The position numbers and the translations under genes are program-made. From positions 8,245,501 to 8,309,500 of the forward strand of contig NZ_CP059997.1 of NCBI RefSeq assembly GCF_018736145.1: a stretch of 64,000 nucleotides of DNA. Reading direction: 5' to 3'. The notes under the pieces were generated by a model. The model saw nothing but the letters and a program-made list of their open reading frames with translations. It was not told the DNA's origin and did not search any database. This DNA is from Amycolatopsis sp. CA-230715 (GTDB taxonomy: Bacteria > Actinomycetota > Actinomycetes > Mycobacteriales > Pseudonocardiaceae). Below are positions 15,524 to 23,435 of the stretch, piece after piece (within the stretch, counting starts at the first letter, position 1; every line of letters starts with the position of its first letter).

Positions 15524-16504
15524 TTACTTCGGCAGCGTCACGCCGTACCGCTTCACCGACAGCGTCGTCGGGAAGAAGCACGAGGTGGAGCCGTCGCCAC
15601 CGGACAGGGTGCCGAGGCCCTTGCCGCCGTCGTACGCCGGGCCGCCGGAGTCGCCGCCGGCGGACTTCGCCGTCGTGCAGAACTCGTGGTAGACCGTGTA
15701 GCCCTCGGCCGAGAACGTGTAGTCGACCTTGGTGACCTTGCCCGAGGTCACGCCCGAGGTGCGCCCGGCGCGCTTCATCTGCTCACCGACCGTCGCGTCC
15801 GCGAACTCGGTGATCTTGGTGCCGTCGTTGATCTCGCTCGGCCCCTCGCCGGAGGCGTTCTCCGCGAGCATGTTGTCCTCGTCGGGGAACTTGAAGTCGA
15901 CGGTCTTGCCGTCGTTCCACGGGCCGCCGCCGCCGAGCTTCTCGCAGTGCCCCGCGGACAGGATCAGCTTCTTGCCGTCCTTCTCCACGTTGAACCCGTT
16001 GGAGCAGTACCCGCGGCCGTTCGTGATTTCGTCGCCGCCCTTGATGAACAACGACATCGCGCCCGCGTGCTGCTCGACGCGCACCATGTCGCCGTACTGC
16101 TTGGCGGTGTCGAGCAACTGGGTCCGCTGCGCCGCGGGGGTGGCGTCGTAGACGTCGAGGACGACCTGGTTGCGCGCGATGTCAAGGCCCCAGCCCGCGT
16201 TCTGCACGCCGCCGGTGGCGTCGAGGCGCTGCTTCGCCCCGGTCAGCTGGTCGAGGCTGTGCCGCACCACCTTCGTGGTCACGCCCGCGGAGCGCACCTT
16301 GGCGGCGTCGGCGCCGTTCAGCACCGTCACCACGGTGTTGCCCGCGTCGTCGATGTACTGACCACCGGTCGCCGAGCCCAGGCTGCTCAGCATCGCGGCC
16401 GGGTCCATCGCGGCGGTCGCCGCGGGCAGTGCGCTCATGCCGAGTGCCAGCGCGCCGAACGAGGCGACGCCGAGGACGCCGAGCCTGGAACGTGTCAGTC
16501 GCAT
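15524..16504 (-). CDS. Secreted S1-family serine protease with propeptide
   Basis: 326 residues. The ATG at 16504 has AGGAGG six bases upstream. A signal peptide runs to about residue 32. An N-terminal pro-region (about 33-160) precedes a chymotrypsin-fold domain: His186 in ILSAGHC, the Asp probably in FPDEDN (208-210) and Ser286 in GDSGGPA. Four Cys (167/187 and 276/309) can form the two disulfides typical of streptogrisin/alpha-lytic-type proteases. It is an extracellular protease that matures by removal of the propeptide. It is monocistronic, with its own terminator, and divergent from the ABC-F gene. Confidence 0.88.
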   Translation of the reverse strand: MRLTRSRLGVLGVASFGALALGMSALPAATAAMDPAAMLSSLGSATGGQYIDDAGNTVVTVLNGADAAKVRSAGVTTKVVRHSLDQLTGAKQRLDATGGVQNAGWGLDIARNQVVLDVYDATPAAQRTQLLDTAKQYGDMVRVEQHAGAMSLFIKGGDEITNGRGYCSNGFNVEKDGKKLILSAGHCEKLGGGGPWNDGKTVDFKFPDEDNMLAENASGEGPSEINDGTKITEFADATVGEQMKRAGRTSGVTSGKVTKVDYTFSAEGYTVYHEFCTTAKSAGGDSGGPAYDGGKGLGTLSGGDGSTSCFFPTTLSVKRYGVTLPK

Positions 16505-16719
16505 GCTTTTCCTCCTGGGGGTGGGAAAATCGCACGGGAGACCAGTCCAGGAAGCACAGACGGACTCCGGTTCGATACGGTCCGTGAACACCTTGCCGGG
16601 CAACATCTTGCCGACTCCGCGTCCGGTGGGAAACCGACTAACGTCGTGTTGTGCTCGCCAGTAGGCCGGGTGGCCTAAAAGATGTTGGCGCGTTCGCCAG
16701 CCGCTGTTACGGTTCCGCC

Positions 16720-16740
16720 GTGCACTACTTCTTCCTCTGA
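16720..16740 (+). promoter_or_regulatory. Six-codon leader ORF (MHYFFL) upstream of ABC-F gene
   Basis: GTG-CAC-TAC-TTC-TTC-CTC-TGA encodes a six-residue aromatic peptide ending 106 bp before the ABC-F start codon. The preceding ribosome binding site is weak. Short leader ORFs controlling expression through ribosome stalling are well known for antibiotic-resistance ABC-F genes. The codons for FL and the stop lie in the 5' arm of a hairpin that can mask the ABC-F ribosome binding site (see 16732-16844). The coding status of so short an ORF cannot be proven from sequence. Confidence 0.5.
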
Positions 16741-16844
16741 TCGCGGACCCCGCGGCCCCGGCGCTTCAAGCCCGGTGCGGCCGCGGCCGTCGTCATCCGC
16801 ATTCGCACTTTCCCGCGGGCCTCGCCGGTCCGCGTCCGGAGGAA
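16732..16844 (+). promoter_or_regulatory. Predicted translational attenuator of the ABC-F gene
   Basis: Bases 16742-16748 (CGCGGAC) pair perfectly with 16828-16834 (GTCCGCG). After a two-base mismatch, 16732-16739 pairs with 16837-16844, eight pairs including one G-U. The second helix covers the whole GGAGGA ribosome binding site of the ABC-F gene, while its 5' arm is the last codons of the leader ORF. A ribosome stalled on the leader would keep the arm single-stranded and free the binding site. The pairing is visible; the mechanism is inferred from known ABC-F attenuators. Confidence 0.55.
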
Positions 16845-16846
16845 CC

Positions 16847-18445
16847 ATGTCCACCACACCAGTCCTGTCCGTGCGCTCTCACGCGCAGCTCAACGCCACC
16901 GGTCTCCATGTCGCGCTCGGCGATCGCGTCGTGCTCACCGGTGTCGACGTCACCGTCTCCGCCGGGGTCAGGCTCGGCGTCGTCGGCGAGAACGGCCGTG
17001 GCAAGACGACCTTGCTGAGGCTGCTCGCCGCGCGCCTGAGCCCCGACGCCGGTTCGGTGCACCGCGTCGGCACGCTCGGGTTCGCCGAGCAGGAGATGCC
17101 CGTCGACGACGAACGCACCGTCGGCGACCTCATCGACGTCGAACTCGCGACCACCAAAGCCGTTCTCGCCGATTTCGAGCGCGCCACCGAAGCGTTGACC
17201 GAAGCGGCCCCGGGCGCCGAAGAGGCTTTCGCCGACGCGCTCGCGGCGGCCGAAGCCATCGACGCGTGGGACGCCGATCGCAGGGTCGAGGTCTCGCTCG
17301 CCGCACTCGATGCCGTCGACGACCGGAGCAGGCGGCTGGCGACCCTGTCGGTCGGGCAGCGCTACCGGGTCCGGCTGGCGTGCTTGCTCGGCGCGCGGCA
17401 CGACCTGCTCCTGCTCGACGAGCCGACCAACCACCTCGACGCGGCAGGGCTCGCGTACCTGACCGAACGGTTGCGCGAGTACCCGGGCGGTGTGGTGCTG
17501 GTCAGCCACGATCGCGCGCTGCTCGCGGACGTCGTCACGGCGGTGCTCGACCTCGACCCGACCAGCGACGGGCGGCCGCGCACCTACGGCGGCGGTTACG
17601 CGGGTTACCGCGAGGGCAGGCTCGCCGAGCGCGAGCGGTGGGAAGCGGCGTACCAGGAACAGCGGCGACGGCACCAGCAGCTCGCCGACGACCTTTCCGC
17701 GGCGCAGAACCGGCTTTCCACCGGCTGGCGTCCGGAAAAGGGGACCGGCAAGCACACCAGGGCGACCCGCGCGCCCGCACTGGTCCGCGCGGTCCACCGC
17801 CGCCAGGAGGCGCTCGCCGACCACACCGTCGACGTGCCCGAACCGCCGTTGCGGATGAGCCTGCCGCCGCTGCCGGTCAAAGCGGGCGCGACGTTGCTGC
17901 GCGCGGAAGAGGTCACGCTCGAAGGAAGGCTCGACAGCCCGTGTTCGGTCGTGCTGCGCTCGGGCGACCGCCTGGTCATCACCGGCGCGAACGGTTCAGG
18001 GAAGTCGAGCCTGCTCGGCTTGCTCGCGCGGCGGCTGGAACCGAGCTCGGGCGCGGTGTCGCACCGCAACGGCGCGCGGATCGGTTTGCTGGCACAGGAA
18101 TCACCCGCGCCGTCGCGGCGGAGGGCAGCCGATGTCTACGCGGCGGCGGCCGCGGCCGCCGGTTCGCACGTGTCGCTCAGCGAACTCGGCCTGCTGCGGG
18201 CGCGGGACACCGGCCGCCCGGTCGCGGAACTCTCGATCGGGCAGCAACGGCGCCTCGACCTCGCGGTGCTGCTCGCGTCCCGGCCGCACGCGGTGCTGCT
18301 CGACGAACCGACCAACCACCTTTCGCCCGCACTCGTCGACGAACTCACTGAAGCGCTCGGCGGCACCGCGGCGACGGTGGTGATCGCGAGCCACGACCGC
18401 CAGCTCCTGCGCGACATCAGCGCCTGGCCGCAGTTGCGGTTGTGA
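16847..18445 (+). CDS. ABC-F ATPase, antibiotic-resistance (ribosomal protection) type
   Basis: 532 residues with GGAGGA four bases before ATG 16847. Two ABC domains and no membrane segments: Walker A GENGRGKT and GANGSGKS, signatures LSVGQ and LSIGQ, and Walker B with LLDEPTNH twice. The interdomain linker (about 270-345) carries GWRPEKGTGKHTRATRAPAL, a stretch seen in actinomycete macrolide/lincosamide/streptogramin resistance proteins such as TlrC and CarA. Such proteins bind the ribosomal E site and displace drugs from the peptidyl-transferase region. No antibiotic biosynthesis genes are nearby, so it is probably a stand-alone intrinsic resistance gene, controlled by the leader structure just upstream. 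Confidence 0.9.
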   Translation: MSTTPVLSVRSHAQLNATGLHVALGDRVVLTGVDVTVSAGVRLGVVGENGRGKTTLLRLLAARLSPDAGSVHRVGTLGFAEQEMPVDDERTVGDLIDVELATTKAVLADFERATEALTEAAPGAEEAFADALAAAEAIDAWDADRRVEVSLAALDAVDDRSRRLATLSVGQRYRVRLACLLGARHDLLLLDEPTNHLDAAGLAYLTERLREYPGGVVLVSHDRALLADVVTAVLDLDPTSDGRPRTYGGGYAGYREGRLAERERWEAAYQEQRRRHQQLADDLSAAQNRLSTGWRPEKGTGKHTRATRAPALVRAVHRRQEALADHTVDVPEPPLRMSLPPLPVKAGATLLRAEEVTLEGRLDSPCSVVLRSGDRLVITGANGSGKSSLLGLLARRLEPSSGAVSHRNGARIGLLAQESPAPSRRRAADVYAAAAAAAGSHVSLSELGLLRARDTGRPVAELSIGQQRRLDLAVLLASRPHAVLLDEPTNHLSPALVDELTEALGGTAATVVIASHDRQLLRDISAWPQLRL

Positions 18446-18446
18446 G

Positions 18447-18486
18447 CCGTGGTGCCGGCGAAGCGATTGCTTCGCCGGCACCACGG
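18447..18486. terminator. Bidirectional terminator between ABC-F and desaturase genes
   Basis: A perfect 18-bp inverted repeat (18447-18464 and 18469-18486) with a GATT loop fills the 41-bp gap between the two convergent stops. There is no T-run, but the stem is long and GC-rich. It serves both genes by position. Confidence 0.8.
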
Positions 18487-19440
18487 CTACTGCCCGGCGG
18501 TGATCTTGGCCAGCCGGTGCGGTGTCGGCCAGCGCACGTCGTGCGCCCAGCCGAACTTCTCGAAAACCCAAATCAGCCTCGCCGAAGTGTCGAGCTGGCC
18601 GCGTAGGACGCCGTGCCGCGCCGAGGTGGGATCGGCGTGGTGCAAGTTGTGCCACGACTCGCCGAAGGACAGGATCGCCAGCGGCCAGAAGTTGGCGGCC
18701 TTGTCCCTGCTCGCGAACGGCCGCTCACCGAGCAGGTGGCAGATCGAGTTGGTGGACCACGTGACGTGGTGGAGGAAGGCGACGCGGACCAGCCCCGCCC
18801 AGAAGAACGCGGTCAGCGCGCCCCACCACGACATCGTGAGCAGCCCCCCGAGCACGGCCGGGAGCAGGAAGGACAGCGCGATGTAGAGCGGGAACTGCTT
18901 GGAGATGCGGACGATCGTCCGATCGGCGAGCAGGTCCGGGGCGAACCGGGTGGTGTTGGTGGTGTCGCGGTTGAAGTTCCAGCCCATGTGCGCGTGCCAG
19001 AAACCCTTCAGCAGCGCGGTGATCCCGGTACCGAACAACCACGGCGAGTGCGGATCGCCCTCCTTGTCGGCGAAGGCGTGGTGGCGGCGGTGCGTCGCCA
19101 CCCACATGACCGGGTTCATCTGCACCGCCATGCTGCCCGCGATGGCCAGCACCACCCGGAGGCCCTTCCTGGCCTTGAACGAACCGTGCGTGAAGTGCCG
19201 GTGGTAGCCGATGGTCACGCCGAGACCGGTGAAGTAGAAGAAGAACACCGACAGCCCGACGTCGACCCAGCTGAGCCCCCATCCCCACGCCAGCGGTACC
19301 GCGGCGACCAGCGCGGCCAGCGGGACGAGCAGGAAGAGGTAGATCAGTGCCATCTTGCCGTTGGTCTTCTCCGCACCGGACAGCGGTTTGCGGCCGCCGC
19401 CGACCGGCGACGGGTTCAGGCTCGTCGAAGGTGCCCCCAT
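18487..19440 (-). CDS. Membrane acyl-CoA (delta-9 type) fatty-acid desaturase
   Basis: 317 residues with at least four membrane helices. The three iron-binding histidine boxes of the stearoyl-CoA desaturase family are intact: HRHFTH near residue 80, HRRHH near 117 and HNLHHAD near 262, followed by SARHG. It should insert a double bond in a fatty acyl-CoA, adjusting membrane fluidity; electrons would come from a ferredoxin or flavin reductase not encoded here. It is similar in kind to mycobacterial DesA3. The promoter region holds a perfect palindrome, suggesting control by a TetR-like lipid regulator. Confidence 0.9.
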   Translation of the reverse strand: MGAPSTSLNPSPVGGGRKPLSGAEKTNGKMALIYLFLLVPLAALVAAVPLAWGWGLSWVDVGLSVFFFYFTGLGVTIGYHRHFTHGSFKARKGLRVVLAIAGSMAVQMNPVMWVATHRRHHAFADKEGDPHSPWLFGTGITALLKGFWHAHMGWNFNRDTTNTTRFAPDLLADRTIVRISKQFPLYIALSFLLPAVLGGLLTMSWWGALTAFFWAGLVRVAFLHHVTWSTNSICHLLGERPFASRDKAANFWPLAILSFGESWHNLHHADPTSARHGVLRGQLDTSARLIWVFEKFGWAHDVRWPTPHRLAKITAGQ

Positions 19441-19478
19441 GGCCGAAACCGTTCCTTTCCACTAGACGAACACGAACC

Positions 19479-19490
19479 TACGGTACCGTA
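19479..19490 (-). promoter_or_regulatory. 12-bp palindrome upstream of desaturase (candidate operator)
   Basis: TACGGTACCGTA is a perfect palindrome 39 bp upstream of the desaturase ATG, within the likely promoter. Its form is typical of TetR-family operators, several of which control fatty-acid desaturase genes in actinobacteria and pseudomonads. The cognate regulator is not in the window. Confidence 0.45.
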
Positions 19491-19520
19491 AGTTGAGTCG
19501 CCGGTCGTGGTCTCCGATGC

Positions 19521-21605
19521 TCAGCCGCACACGCCGGGACGCCCGTCTTCGACCCGTCCGGTCAGGGTGCGCAGGAACGCGGCGTCGCCGTCCACGGTGA
19601 CCTTCGCGTCGTACCAGCCGCGCGAGCTGGGCCAGGCGATCTGCGCCGAGCGTCCGGCGGGTACCCGGACGACTCGTGTGCTGCGGGAGAACCGGGTGGC
19701 CGTCAGCCGGACGGTCACCGCGGCGCGGCCCGCGTTCGTCACGGTGAACTCGACGCCCGAACGGAAGCGGGGGAACCGGGTTCGCACGTCGACCCCGGCG
19801 CCGATCCCGGAGCGGCTGCCCGCCAGTTCCCACCAGCCGCGGTTCGGGCCCTGCACCACGACGCGGTAGGCGTCGCCGTGCAGCGGCACCGGCTCGGTCG
19901 CCGTGCCGGTCACGTCCCGGTGCGCGGGTTCGCCGAACTCGCCGCGGTACGGGTAGATCGCGAAGTGCGCGGCCGCGCGGCCTTCGTTCGCCAGCGTCAG
20001 CGCGAGCCGCCCGGCGGAGTCCACCGCGCCCGACACCGAAGCCTGGTAGGGGAGTGCGCGGGCGGGCCGGTCGCCCGGTTCGGTTTCCGGAAGCTCCACT
20101 TCGGACGGTGCCTTCGGGTGCCACCGGCTGATCGGCGCGGGGACCGGGCCGGGGTGGGCGGGCTTCGGCGGGCGCGAAGCGCGCGAGAAGTCGAACGCAC
20201 CGGTGAGATCACCCGCGACGGTGCGCCGCCACGCGCTGATGTTCGGCTCCCGCACGCCGGTCCACTTCTCCAGCAGCCGCAGCACCGAAGTGTGGTCGTA
20301 CACCGTCGAATCGACGAACCCGCCGACCGTCCACGGCGACACCACGGTCATCGGCACGCGCGGGCCGAGCCCGAGCGGCTGGCCGTCGAAGTGGTCGTCG
20401 TCGTTCGGCGCGGTCGCGGGCGGCACCGGCGGCGGCACGTGGTCGAAGTAGCCGTCGTTCTCGTCGAAGTTGATCAGCAGCACCGTTTTCGACCAGGTTT
20501 CGCGGTCCGAGGCGATCGCGTCGAGCACGTCGTAGATCAGGTTCGCGCTGCCGACCGGGGTGGACGCGCCGGGGTGCTCGGAGTCCACAGCGGACGGAAC
20601 GAGCCAGCTCACCTTCGGTAGCGCGCGCGCCTTGATGTCCGCGCGCAGCCGTGCGACGAGGGTTTCCGGCTCGCTGCGGAACATCGCGCGCTTGAACAAG
20701 CTTTGCTCGGCGGGCGTCAGCTTCGCCACCCCGGCCTCGAACTGCGTGAGCATTCCCTTGCGCTTCTCGGCGGGAGCTTCGAGCACCGCGGTGTAGAACT
20801 CCTCCGTCGTGCGGTACCCACCGTCCACAGCGGACAGGATCTTCTTGCCGACCTTCTTGAACGGCACGAAGTACTCCACCGCGTTGTCGGTGAAGTTGTC
20901 CCACTCCTGGTAGATCTGCCATGGCACGCGCGCCGCTTCGAGCCGCTCGGGGTAGGTGGTCCAGTCGTACCCGGCGTGGTTGTAGTCGTAGGCGGCGTTC
21001 GTCACGGCTCGTTTCGTGCTGCCCGGTTCGTAGCCGACCTTGCCGCTCCACAAGAAAGTGCGGTTCGGGTTCGTGGAGCCGAAGATGGAGCAGTGGTAGG
21101 CGTCGCACAGGGTGAACGTGTCGGCCAGTTCGTACTGCAGCGCGATGTCGGCGCGGTCGTAGTACGTCATGGTCGCCGCGCTCTTCGCGCCGATCCAGCC
21201 GTTGTTCCAGCCGCGGCCCCACGCCTTGCCGGTGCCGCCCCAGCTGTGGTCGAGATCGCCGAGGTACTGGATGTCCGACGCCGCGCGGCCCTCGCGTGCG
21301 GCTTCCTTGCGCAGCGAGAACGGCCCGACGCGCCCACCGGCCGGATCGGGCTGGGAGAACACCGGGTGGCCGTCGGGCAGTTCGAGCGGGTGCGCGTCGG
21401 CGAAGCCGCGCACGCCGCGCAGGCTGCCGAAGTAGTGGTCGAACGACCGGTTCTCCTGCATCAGCACGATCACGTGCTCGACGGCGTCGAGACCGCCGCG
21501 CCGCATCGGCTCGGCCATCGCGGCGTGTACGGACGGGGGCAGCAGGGAACCCGCGAGTGCGGCACCGGAGACGCCGAGCAGGTGGCGGCGGGACAGTTCA
21601 GGCAT
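19521..21605 (-). CDS. Tat-exported phospholipase C (phosphoesterase family)
   Basis: 694 residues. The N-terminus LSRRHLLGVSGAALAGSLL is a twin-arginine signal. The phosphoesterase domain shows HVIVLMQENRSFDHYFG at its start, DHSWGGTGKAW, GSTNPNRTFLWSG and INFDENDGYFDHVPPP, the landmark motifs of bacterial phosphocholine-specific phospholipase C (PlcH/PlcN type). The C-terminal region carries DUF756-type repeats (about 510-690; HFAIYPYRGEFG, VRLTATRFS). It should hydrolyse phosphatidylcholine or sphingomyelin outside the cell, giving phosphate and diacylglycerol. It is divergent from the dehydrogenase gene, with 58 bp between start codons. Confidence 0.93.
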   Translation of the reverse strand: MPELSRRHLLGVSGAALAGSLLPPSVHAAMAEPMRRGGLDAVEHVIVLMQENRSFDHYFGSLRGVRGFADAHPLELPDGHPVFSQPDPAGGRVGPFSLRKEAAREGRAASDIQYLGDLDHSWGGTGKAWGRGWNNGWIGAKSAATMTYYDRADIALQYELADTFTLCDAYHCSIFGSTNPNRTFLWSGKVGYEPGSTKRAVTNAAYDYNHAGYDWTTYPERLEAARVPWQIYQEWDNFTDNAVEYFVPFKKVGKKILSAVDGGYRTTEEFYTAVLEAPAEKRKGMLTQFEAGVAKLTPAEQSLFKRAMFRSEPETLVARLRADIKARALPKVSWLVPSAVDSEHPGASTPVGSANLIYDVLDAIASDRETWSKTVLLINFDENDGYFDHVPPPVPPATAPNDDDHFDGQPLGLGPRVPMTVVSPWTVGGFVDSTVYDHTSVLRLLEKWTGVREPNISAWRRTVAGDLTGAFDFSRASRPPKPAHPGPVPAPISRWHPKAPSEVELPETEPGDRPARALPYQASVSGAVDSAGRLALTLANEGRAAAHFAIYPYRGEFGEPAHRDVTGTATEPVPLHGDAYRVVVQGPNRGWWELAGSRSGIGAGVDVRTRFPRFRSGVEFTVTNAGRAAVTVRLTATRFSRSTRVVRVPAGRSAQIAWPSSRGWYDAKVTVDGDAAFLRTLTGRVEDGRPGVCG

Positions 21606-21663
21606 GGGAAGAACCTTTGCCCGAGAACATGAACGACACAAGAAGCCAGGGAGAAAAGATCTG

Positions 21664-22518
21664 ATGACTGTGACGGTGGCGGTGCTGGGCACCGGGATCA
21701 TGGGGCGCCCGATGGCGGCGAACCTGGCGAAGGCCGGGCTCGCGGTCCGCGCCTGGAACCGGACCACGGCCAAGGCGGAACCCCTTCGCGAACAGAGTGT
21801 CGAAGTCGGTGAATCGGTCACCGAAGTGGTGCGTGGCGCCGATTTCGTGCTGACGATGCTCGCCGACGGCGAGGCCGTGCGCGCCGCCTACGACGAGGCG
21901 AAGGGCGCGGTCGCCGAGCACGCGGTGTGGCTGCAGATGAGCACGGTCGGTCTGCGATGGACGGATGACCTGGCCGCGCTCGCCGGGGCGGCCCCGTTCG
22001 TCGACGCCCCGGTGCTCGGCACGAAGCAGCCCGCGGAACAGGGCAAGCTGATCGTGCTCGCGTCGGGGCCCGACGAGCTTCGCGGGAAGTGCGCGCCGGT
22101 GTTCGACGCCGTCGGCGCGCGCACGATCTGGGTCGGCACCGAGCCCGGCGCAGCGAGCAGGCTGAAGCTGGTCGCGAACTCGTGGGTCCTCGCGCTGACC
22201 AACGCCACCGCCGAGGCCGTCGCGCTCGCCGACGCGCTCGACGTCGATCCCGACCTCTTCTTCGACGCCATCTCCGGCGGCCCGCTCGACGCCGGGTACG
22301 CCCACGTGAAGGGCAAGGCGATGCGCACGGGGGAGTACCCGGCGAGCTTCACCGCGGCCAACGCGCTCAAGGACATCCGGCTGGTGCTGGAAGCGGCGGG
22401 TGATCGCGCCGACCTCGGCGGGGCCGCCGCGGCGCTGGCACACCTGAAGACCGTCGTCGACGCCGGGCACGGAGACGAGGACATGGCCGCCCTCTACCGC
22501 GCCGTCGCCAAGAGCTGA
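21664..22518 (+). CDS. 3-hydroxyisobutyrate-dehydrogenase-like NAD(P)-dependent oxidoreductase
   Basis: 284 residues. The N-terminal Rossmann domain begins VAVLGTGIMGRPMAANLAKA (GxGxMGxxMAxNL). The C-terminal all-helical domain has the catalytic Lys in ASRLKLVANSWVL. These features define the beta-hydroxyacid dehydrogenase family, which includes 3-hydroxyisobutyrate, tartronate-semialdehyde and glyoxylate/succinic-semialdehyde reductases and imine reductases. The substrate-loop sequence (MSTVGLRWTDDLA) does not settle which. It stands alone. Confidence 0.88.
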   Translation: MTVTVAVLGTGIMGRPMAANLAKAGLAVRAWNRTTAKAEPLREQSVEVGESVTEVVRGADFVLTMLADGEAVRAAYDEAKGAVAEHAVWLQMSTVGLRWTDDLAALAGAAPFVDAPVLGTKQPAEQGKLIVLASGPDELRGKCAPVFDAVGARTIWVGTEPGAASRLKLVANSWVLALTNATAEAVALADALDVDPDLFFDAISGGPLDAGYAHVKGKAMRTGEYPASFTAANALKDIRLVLEAAGDRADLGGAAAALAHLKTVVDAGHGDEDMAALYRAVAKS

Positions 22519-22664
22519 CGGTGATGCCACAGCACGAGAAAACGGGCGCGCTGCGAAGCGGTGGCTGCGCTGCGTGACCGGACCGACGGGGTCGTACGGC
22601 CGGACGAGGCGGCGCGCGGTAGCCTGACCCGCAATCACGTGACCGGATATGTCGAGGAGGGCCC

Positions 22665-23060
22665 GTGTCGGCTGGGCAGATCGCCGCGTTGATCGCCGCA
22701 GGCGCGTTCGTGCTGCTGGTGGTGCTGCTGGCGATCCCGTTGATCAAGCTGGGCCGCACGCTCGACGAGGCGACGATCGCCATCCGGAAGGCGCACGAGG
22801 GCACCGATCCGCTGCTGATCGGGGCCAACGACACGCTGACCCACGTCAACACGCAGCTCGAGCGGGTCGACGGGATCACCTCGAACGCGGCCGCGGTGTC
22901 GGGCAACGTCTCGGCGCTGTCGTCGGTGTTCACCGCGACCCTCGGCGGGCCGCTGGTGAAGACCGCCGCGCTGTCCTACGGGATCAGCAAGGCGATCAAG
23001 GCGCGCCGGGCGAAGAAGGCGGGCAAGGCCCCGCGCCGCAAGGGGAGCAAGAAGCGATGA
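22665..23060 (+). CDS. DUF948-domain membrane protein
   Basis: 131 residues from GTG 22665 behind GAGGAGG. One N-terminal membrane helix (AALIAAGAFVLLVVLLAIPL) is followed by a helical DUF948 region (LDEATIAIRKAHEGTDPLL ... LTHVNTQLERVDG) and a very basic tail (RRAKKAGKAPRRKGSKK). DUF948 proteins resemble general stress or methyl-accepting-type helical rods; no function is established. The gene overlaps the next by 4 bp and precedes alaS, an arrangement conserved in actinobacteria. Confidence 0.85.
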   Translation: MSAGQIAALIAAGAFVLLVVLLAIPLIKLGRTLDEATIAIRKAHEGTDPLLIGANDTLTHVNTQLERVDGITSNAAAVSGNVSALSSVFTATLGGPLVKTAALSYGISKAIKARRAKKAGKAPRRKGSKKR

Positions 23061-23353
23061 AGCGGGTGTTCTGGCTCGGCGTCGGTGTCGTCGCGGGCGT
23101 CGCACTGTCCCGTAAGGCGACCGAAACGGCTCGTCAGGCGACTCCGGCGGGGTTAGCCTCGAACCTGGGAGACGCGGTGCGCGAGCTGGCCGGTGCGGTC
23201 GGCTCGTTCGGCGCCGAGGTCCGCGCGGGCATGAACGAACGCGAGCAGGAGTTGCACGACATGGTGGAAGAGCGCACCGGGATGCCGGCGCCGCGGGCCG
23301 ACGGACGGCACGCCGCGCCGAGGCCCCGGCGAGCTCGCCGGGCGGAGGGCTGA
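23057..23353 (+). CDS. Small membrane-anchored protein upstream of alaS
   Basis: 98 residues. ATG 23057 overlaps the DUF948 gene stop (ATGA). A short hydrophobic N-terminus (VFWLGVGVVAGVALS) precedes an amphipathic helix (LGDAVRELAGAVGSFGAEVR) and an Arg/Pro-rich tail. It is conserved in this position in actinobacteria but has no assigned function. It probably works with the DUF948 protein. Confidence 0.75.
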   Translation: MKRVFWLGVGVVAGVALSRKATETARQATPAGLASNLGDAVRELAGAVGSFGAEVRAGMNEREQELHDMVEERTGMPAPRADGRHAAPRPRRARRAEG

Positions 23354-23435
23354 GCGCCACCGGCGCGCCGTCCGCTCTCCGCCGTCTCGCGTCCCCCGAT
23401 CGCGGGCAAACCGCCCACCAGCGCAAGGAAAGACC

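Noticed and set aside
16662..16677. TAGGCC/GGCCTA inverted repeat as terminator of an upstream transcript
   Set aside because: The stem is only 6 bp and no gene ends there. It may be part of the ABC-F promoter, but I could not assign -35/-10 boxes with confidence.
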